DNA from: Sclerotinia nivalis | Taxonomy: Eukaryota > Ascomycota > Leotiomycetes > Helotiales > Sclerotiniaceae | Reading direction: 5' to 3' | DNA length: 64,000 nucleotides | Assembly (NCBI GenBank): GCA_029531795.1 | Contig: JAPEIS010000004.1 | Span: 806,001-870,000, forward strand | Shown here: positions 59,341 through 64,000 of the stretch, piece by piece | Numbering within the stretch: the stretch's first letter is position 1 | How the letters are laid out: each line of letters starts with the position of its first letter | The notes under the pieces: model-generated | Database searches by the model: none | Seen by the model: only the letters and a program-made list of their open reading frames with translations | What the model was told of the DNA's origin: nothing | Translations under genes and position numbers: made by a program

Positions 59341-60138
59341 GGGTGAGACGGAGATGAGGGGACCTTCCGGGAGAGGAAGGTAATTACTAGATGAGGAAGG
59401 AATGGTGTGAGAGATGATAATGATGTGTATGATATAATGAACATATGATACAATCTAACTATTTGAATTGAAGCGAGTGACTTTTTGTGGTGTGAATTTG
59501 TTGTGGTTAGAAGCTTATTGCGGAGCTCACCGGAAATTGTAGAAAATTAGACATTGTTCGAATTAACTCTAGTGTATAAATAACCTTAATAGTCTGCCTC
59601 CACGGCAGTGGCCTCCCGGGAGGGCCAGCGGAGTGTCATTCGCTCAATTGATTACCTTTTTTGTAATTTCATCAGGATGTAAATCACTAACCGTATTATG
59701 AGCTAAATAGAAGTATAATATTTCGCTAAAGATTGATGGAAAAGTTGAAAATGTCACACATATCATAATCTCGTTCTCATCTCGCGCACCAGGAAAACAG
59801 CATGTGCAAAAGTGATCCTACACATGAAATAAACCTGTTCAAGATTTGATACATTACATTTCCATACAATGTGATACAATCAAATGAGAGTGGACTGCCC
59901 TAAGAACGCCTATACTTCGTCCCCCAAAACTCCTTCGCTCCCAATTGTTTCCATTTGTGCTTTGATACAAAGGCCCGCCGCCCAACGAAAGTGTAGGACA
60001 ATAACGTTTCGTGAAAGAGCGTTTTCCCGTCTCTTATCTCGCCGTTGTTTTCTTGCAGTATCCGGATGCATGTTCATCCCACCTCCTAATGGTATCCTCA
60101 TGTGCAGCCCTCATGTCTCATATTTCATCTTTCAAAGT
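59341..60138. other. Convergent spacer with a GC-rich palindrome
   Basis: 3' region of the carboxypeptidase gene and of the minus-strand PRELI gene. A perfect 12-bp palindrome CCTCCCGGGAGG at 59612-59623, within a longer TGGCC...GGCCA imperfect stem, stands out in AT-rich DNA. No ORF with support. Confidence 0.45.
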
Positions 60139-60855
60139 TCATCGCTCCATACCTGCAAACATCAATTCCCTATCCCTTCTCATCCCATCCAACACCGCCA
60201 CCAAACCTCCATTCCTCATTCTCTCCAATACAACCATCATCCCCTCTTTACTCTTTCCCAATTGATTTTCGGTCTTCCTACTAGCGATTGCCTCAATACT
60301 CCTCTGCACTCCCTTCGTACTCCAACTTGCCAACCACCCTTTCTTCTCCTCTTCCCCCTCCTCCCCCTTCCTCATCGCCCTCAATCGATCCCCAAGCCGA
60401 CTTCGAAACATAACTTGGGTCCTCACCCCCGTCATCCCCGGCCCAACACTAAACTCCTCCTCTTTCTCTTCCTTCCCAGGCGTCCTCTGAAAACTTTGTT
60501 TCTCAACCACACTTAAAATACCCGTCCAATCCAAATTCCTACTCTCCGTCTTCATCCACCCTTCTTTAATATCCACTTCCGATGTCTCCAATATATATGA
60601 CTCGCTTCTATCGCTTCTCACATTACCCAGTACACTTTTAGGTAGGAGCTTGAGAACCGCAGATGGTAGACGAGTAGATTTGCGATGGATTCGCAGGGTC
60701 CGTAGACGACCTGTTTCGGGGCATACGGTGCGCGATATCACATCGGTTGAGAGCACATGTGTGCTATGTGGATTTGGGTAACGAAGAAAGTAGGCGAGAG
60801 TAACGGCAGGAAAAGAGTAATCGTAGGAGAAGGAGGATTCGTAGAATTTGACCAT
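60139..60855 (-). CDS. PRELI/MSF1 domain phospholipid-transfer protein
   Basis: Single exon, 238 residues. Begins MVKFYESSFSYDYSFPAVTLAYFLRYPNP, the hallmark start of the PRELI/MSF1 (Ups1/Ups2/PRELID) family, with STHVLSTDVISRTV and then the basic strand GRLRTLRIHRKSTRLP. Further family features are YILETSEVDIKEGWMKTESRNLDW and the C-terminal helix IEAIASRKTENQLGKSKEGM. Family members shuttle phosphatidic acid or phosphatidylserine across the mitochondrial intermembrane space with Mdm35-type partners. The low-complexity insert GKEEKEEEFSVGPGM (~130-145) makes it longer than yeast Ups1. Which subfamily (Ups1- or Ups2-like) is not decided by eye. It is divergent from the WRS gene, with 591 bp between start codons. 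Confidence 0.85.
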   Translation of the reverse strand: MVKFYESSFSYDYSFPAVTLAYFLRYPNPHSTHVLSTDVISRTVCPETGRLRTLRIHRKSTRLPSAVLKLLPKSVLGNVRSDRSESYILETSEVDIKEGWMKTESRNLDWTGILSVVEKQSFQRTPGKEEKEEEFSVGPGMTGVRTQVMFRSRLGDRLRAMRKGEEGEEEKKGWLASWSTKGVQRSIEAIASRKTENQLGKSKEGMMVVLERMRNGGLVAVLDGMRRDRELMFAGMER

Positions 60856-61446
60856 AGTGGTGGATTTATTGCAAAATTGATTAGATGTGATGTTTAGTTG
60901 TTCTTGGTATACATGTAGTTTCTGTGATGGTACAAAGGGTGTAGAGGAATGAAGGGAAGGAAAAGAATGAAGGGAAGAAGAAAATCGGATGAGGAATCGA
61001 ATGCCGGTGGTATGATTGTTGATCTTGGATGATGTGGATTGGAGAGCTTCTTGGGGGGATTTGTTCGCCTGATTGTTTTCCCCGGATTTGCGATTTTTTG
61101 GGTTTAGTGTAATGGAGTTGGCCGAATTATTTACTGTGATTTGTTACAAAGATATTTTGATGACTTTCAACTTTAAATCAGATAATATTGACATTGGAAT
61201 GAGTATCTTGGGGAGATTCGAGAGATGCACAAAAGCTACCAGTAAAACCCCGCAGCTTCGAATGTTCAAGCCCATCGACGTCAGCAATCCTAATTGGAGA
61301 TCTTCGTACACGTGACTCTACTCTCAGACTTCACCGCTTTACAAGATCGGATGGGTTATATGGCAATAATTTCCCCTCCATCAATAAAGAACAAATAACC
61401 CCTCCTCCGAATCAAAATATTGACTGAGTCTCCAACCCTCACCACC
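60856..61446. promoter_or_regulatory. Divergent promoter region, PRELI and tryptophanyl-tRNA synthetase genes
   Basis: The two ATGs face apart over 591 bp, so both promoters lie here. A/G-rich repeats GAAGGGAAG near 60952-60980 on the plus strand correspond to a CT-rich leader for the minus-strand gene. No unambiguous box is seen. Confidence 0.45.
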
Positions 61447-63039
61447 ATGACCGACGCGGAACCTACTCTCGCCGCCACCTTGGCAACCGATGCTCCTGCC
61501 AGCAAACAAACCGTTGATCCCTATAATGTCGCTGGAGAAATTGGCGCAGATGGAATCGCAAAGGCTATCAATTACTTGACTTTGATCGATGAGTTTGGTA
61601 CCAAGAAAATTGAGGAGGCGGATTTGAAAAGATTTGAAGAAGTGACTGGTCATAAACCTCATCGATTTATGAGGAGAGGTATCGTGTTTAGTCATCGCGA
61701 TTTAAATCTTATGCTGGATCGTCATGAGAGAGGAGAACCGTTTTTCTTGTATACGGGACGGGGTCCAAGTAGTGATAGTATGCATATTGGACATACTGTT
61801 CCTTTTGAGTTTACCAAGTAAGTTCTGAAGTCTTGAATGGGTTCGGTTTCGTACAATCTGCGAGTATTGAAAGCATGTCGCAGAACCTACAATTTCTCCG
61901 CATCATACTGATGACTCATTCATAGATGGTTACAAGATGTCTTCGATGTCCCATTGATCATCATGCTTACGGACGATGAGAAATATATATTTTCAGAGAA
62001 ACGTACAATTGAGGAAGTGCAAAGTTATACCAATAGTAATGCAAAAGATATCATTGCCGTTGGATTCGACCCTAAGAAGACATTTATATTTAGCGATTAT
62101 GACTACATGGGAGGAGCATTCTACAAAAACGTTACTCGAATCTCCAAGCACGTTACATTGAATGTTGCACGAGCTGTTTTTGGTTTCAATGACAGGTAAA
62201 ATATTCTGGTACAAGAGACTACATACTTTATTGACAATCCCAGTTCATGCATAGGCAAAATCCATTTCGGAGCCGTCCAAGGTGCAACTTCTTTCGCCAA
62301 CTCCTTTCCTCATATCTTCGGTACAGACGAATCTAAAACCACTCAAATTCCCTCCCTAATTCCATGCGCTATCGATCAAGATCCATATTTCCGCATGACA
62401 CGCGACGTAGCCGCACGTCTTCATTTTGCCAAACCAGCTCTCATCCACTCTCGTTTCCTCGATGCTCTTCAAGGCCCTGGTTCTAAAATGAGCGCTTCAG
62501 TTGATACATCCGCAATCTTCATGTACGATGAACCAAACAAGATTAAGAATAAAATCAACAAATATGCATTTAGCGGTGGACAAGTTACCGAGCAAGAACA
62601 AAGAGAAAAAGGAGGTGATACGGAAAAAGATGTCGCATATCAATATTTAACATTTTTCCTAGAAGACGACGAGGAATTAGAAAGTATTAAAAAGGCATAT
62701 AGATCTGGAGAATTACTTACGGGAGAATTAAAAGCAAGATGTATTAAAGAATTACAAACATATGTAAAGGAATTCCAAGAGAGAAGAGCAAAGGTTACAG
62801 ATGAGATTGTAGCAGACTTTTTTGCAAGGAAAGAGTTAACTTGGGGTGGAAATCCAAATGCTAGGGTTGTTACTCCTGCGGCTGGAACAACTGGAGAGGG
62901 AAGTGGGGAAGGAAGTGGAGAAGGTACGGGGAAATTAACGAAGAATCAAGAAAAGAAATTGGCGAAATTGAAGGCGATTGAGGAGAAGAAAAAGGCTGCT
63001 GCTGCGGAGGTGGCTGCTAAGGCTGCTGGTGGTGCGTAG
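61447..63039 (+). CDS. WRS1: Cytosolic tryptophanyl-tRNA synthetase
   Basis: Three exons: 61447-61817, 61926-62195, 62244-63039; introns 108 and 48 nt; 478 residues. The second acceptor (CCCAG at 62243) was chosen over the nearer-looking ATAG at 62254 because it alone gives the family-typical [13 protein letters not shown] in frame. Class I signatures: [13 protein letters not shown] (HIGH-type, ~113) and GSKMSASV (KMSKS-type, ~295). Also visible: [31 protein letters not shown] and KYAFSGG near the KMSAS loop, as in eukaryotic cytosolic enzymes. It charges tRNA-Trp in the cytosol. The C terminus adds a [11 protein letters not shown] linker and a Lys/Ala-rich helix ([14 protein letters not shown]), probably for RNA binding. 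No mitochondrial leader. Confidence 0.95.
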
Positions 63040-63210
63040 GTTGGATATAGATGTGATGGATGGTGGGTGAAAGGAAAGGGAAGGAGGAATAAGATCGGTA
63101 AAGATACCATGAGTGGCGAATGATACACATGATGCGAGCTATATAATGCAATGCAATCAATACCCGAACCTAGCTTTCTACTTTCTCTTCTCTACTTTTT
63201 ACTTTCATTG
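63040..63210 (+). other. 3' UTR of the tryptophanyl-tRNA synthetase gene
   Basis: Follows the stop codon at 63037-63039, leading into a hexamer repeat. No other features. Confidence 0.4.
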
Positions 63211-63325
63211 TTGATTTTGATTTTGATTTTGATTTTGATTTTGATTTTGATTTTGATTTTGATTTTGATTTTGATTTTGATTTTGATTTTGATTTTGATT
63301 TTGATTTTGATTTTGATTTTGATTT
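63211..63325. repeat. Hexamer microsatellite (TTTTGA)n
   Basis: About nineteen uninterrupted copies of TTTTGA (GATTTT), read directly, ending ...GATTTATAATG. It produces long meaningless ILILIL or QNQNQN ORFs, which are not genes. Confidence 0.95.
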
Positions 63326-64000
63326 ATAATGCAACATAATACAACATAATACAACAGAGCATAAGGGAAACGAAAGAACGAAAAGCTAATTAGATGCAAA
63401 TTTGCGAATACCTATACAATGGATGTATAGATAGATAGTGAGATTATATATCTACCTTTATTCATGTTTATACTATCCTAATATACCCCCTTTTATATAA
63501 TATACTATCCTATTATATCCTACCCTACTGTATCTATAAATAACCCAACCCATCCCATTCATACACCATACACCATATTCACTCCTCTCATTCCACTCCC
63601 TCCCACTACTTTCCTCTTCCTCCCTAGCACTTCCACTCCCTCCCTCTCCCTCCCCCCAAAATCTAAGAAAATCTAAAAATAGAAAATCAAACGGACTCAA
63701 CTCAACTCAATTCAACTCAACTTGACCAGTGACCTCGTTTCATTTCATTCCATTTCATTTCGTTTCATTTCCTATCATTCCATTGCGCTTTGTTTCCTTT
63801 CGTTCCGCTTCAGCTCGGTTCGTTCATAGTATTCATCATATCATATCATATCATATCCATATCCAGCATAAAACAGCATAAAACAACCAACCCAGTGAAA
63901 CTTTTATTACCTATCTATACTCATACTCATACTCATACTCATACGACCAACCGATATTGATATTCATTATACTACTACTACCACCAACTAATGATTCAAA
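63326..64000. other. Right-edge spacer with short tandem repeats
   Basis: Contains (CATAT) copies at 63836-63860, (ATACTC)n at 63917-63944, and pyrimidine-rich DNA (63590-63660) plus TTTCATTTC-type repeats (63735-63775). These resemble the leader of a gene lying beyond the window; no ORF is supported inside. Confidence 0.45.

Noticed and set aside
60011..60516. Plus-strand ORFs over the PRELI gene
   Set aside because: Antisense shadows of the minus-strand PRELI/MSF1 coding sequence.
62251..62255. ATAG acceptor for the last tryptophanyl-tRNA synthetase intron
   Set aside because: It puts exon 3 out of frame; the CCCAG at 62243 restores the [10 protein letters not shown] motif.
63205..63399. 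Long ORFs encoding ILILIL or QNQNQN
   Set aside because: They are translations of the (TTTTGA)n microsatellite, with no non-repeat protein sequence.

Overview
The window looks like a filamentous ascomycete chromosome, most likely a leotiomycete close to Botrytis/Sclerotinia. This is inferred from intron style and gene content, not from a database match. The evidence is many short introns (mostly 44-110 nt) with GTAAGT-like donors and CTAAC/CTGAC-like branch sites, CT-rich leaders, AT-rich spacers, a heavily C-to-T mutated (RIP-like) retrotransposon, and fungus-specific families: Atg5, a PB1/ZZ/FW Nbr1, a But2-domain wall protein, a zymocin-type GH18 chitinase and a multi-LysM protein. All exon models come from reading splice sites by eye. 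The multi-exon models close in frame from ATG to stop.

Layout. 0.6-7.3 kb: an NBR1-like autophagy receptor, a BTB protein, and a kinase-relic/IFI6-like fusion. 7.3-11.7 kb: AT-rich repeats and pyrimidine-rich DNA without a convincing gene. 11.7-15.7 kb: a thioesterase-like protein and a seven-TM membrane protein (minus strand). 15.7-18.2 kb: spacer with a poly-A run and a hairpin-forming inverted repeat. 18.2-22.2 kb: ATG5 followed by two tandem acyl-protein-thioesterase-like hydrolases, the second lacking its catalytic serine. 22.2-26.3 kb: degenerate repeats, then a secreted But2-domain protein. 26.9-34.4 kb: an AT-rich block made of a heptamer array and a dead chromodomain Ty3/gypsy element flanked by two ~161-bp LTRs, with a smaller TIR element nested in its integrase. 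35.0-37.0 kb: an MFS sugar transporter. 39.2-40.7 kb: a broken small ORF and a coiled-coil protein with 18-residue repeats. 43.5-53.6 kb: a divergent pair, a 1,772-residue GH18/CBM18 chitinase and a 717-residue multi-LysM protein, sharing a 1.1-kb promoter region. 53.8-54.6 kb: an unknown protein. 57.5-63.0 kb: a secreted serine carboxypeptidase, a PRELI/MSF1 lipid-transfer protein and cytosolic tryptophanyl-tRNA synthetase. The right edge is microsatellite-rich.

How the genes relate. ATG5 (Atg8 lipidation) and the NBR1-like receptor (cargo capture) serve one pathway but lie 15 kb apart and need not be co-regulated. The chitinase/LysM pair is the clearest functional unit: an enzyme with chitin-binding hevein-like modules but no LysM, facing a gene made almost only of LysM modules. 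Several LysM modules carry introns at the same tryptophan codon, which implies duplication of exon units. I found no CRISPR, no convincing tRNA or rRNA gene, and no secondary-metabolite core enzyme. The most unusual items are the serine-less hydrolase paralogue, the chitinase/LysM pair with duplicated exon modules, and the young TIR element inside the mutated retrotransposon.
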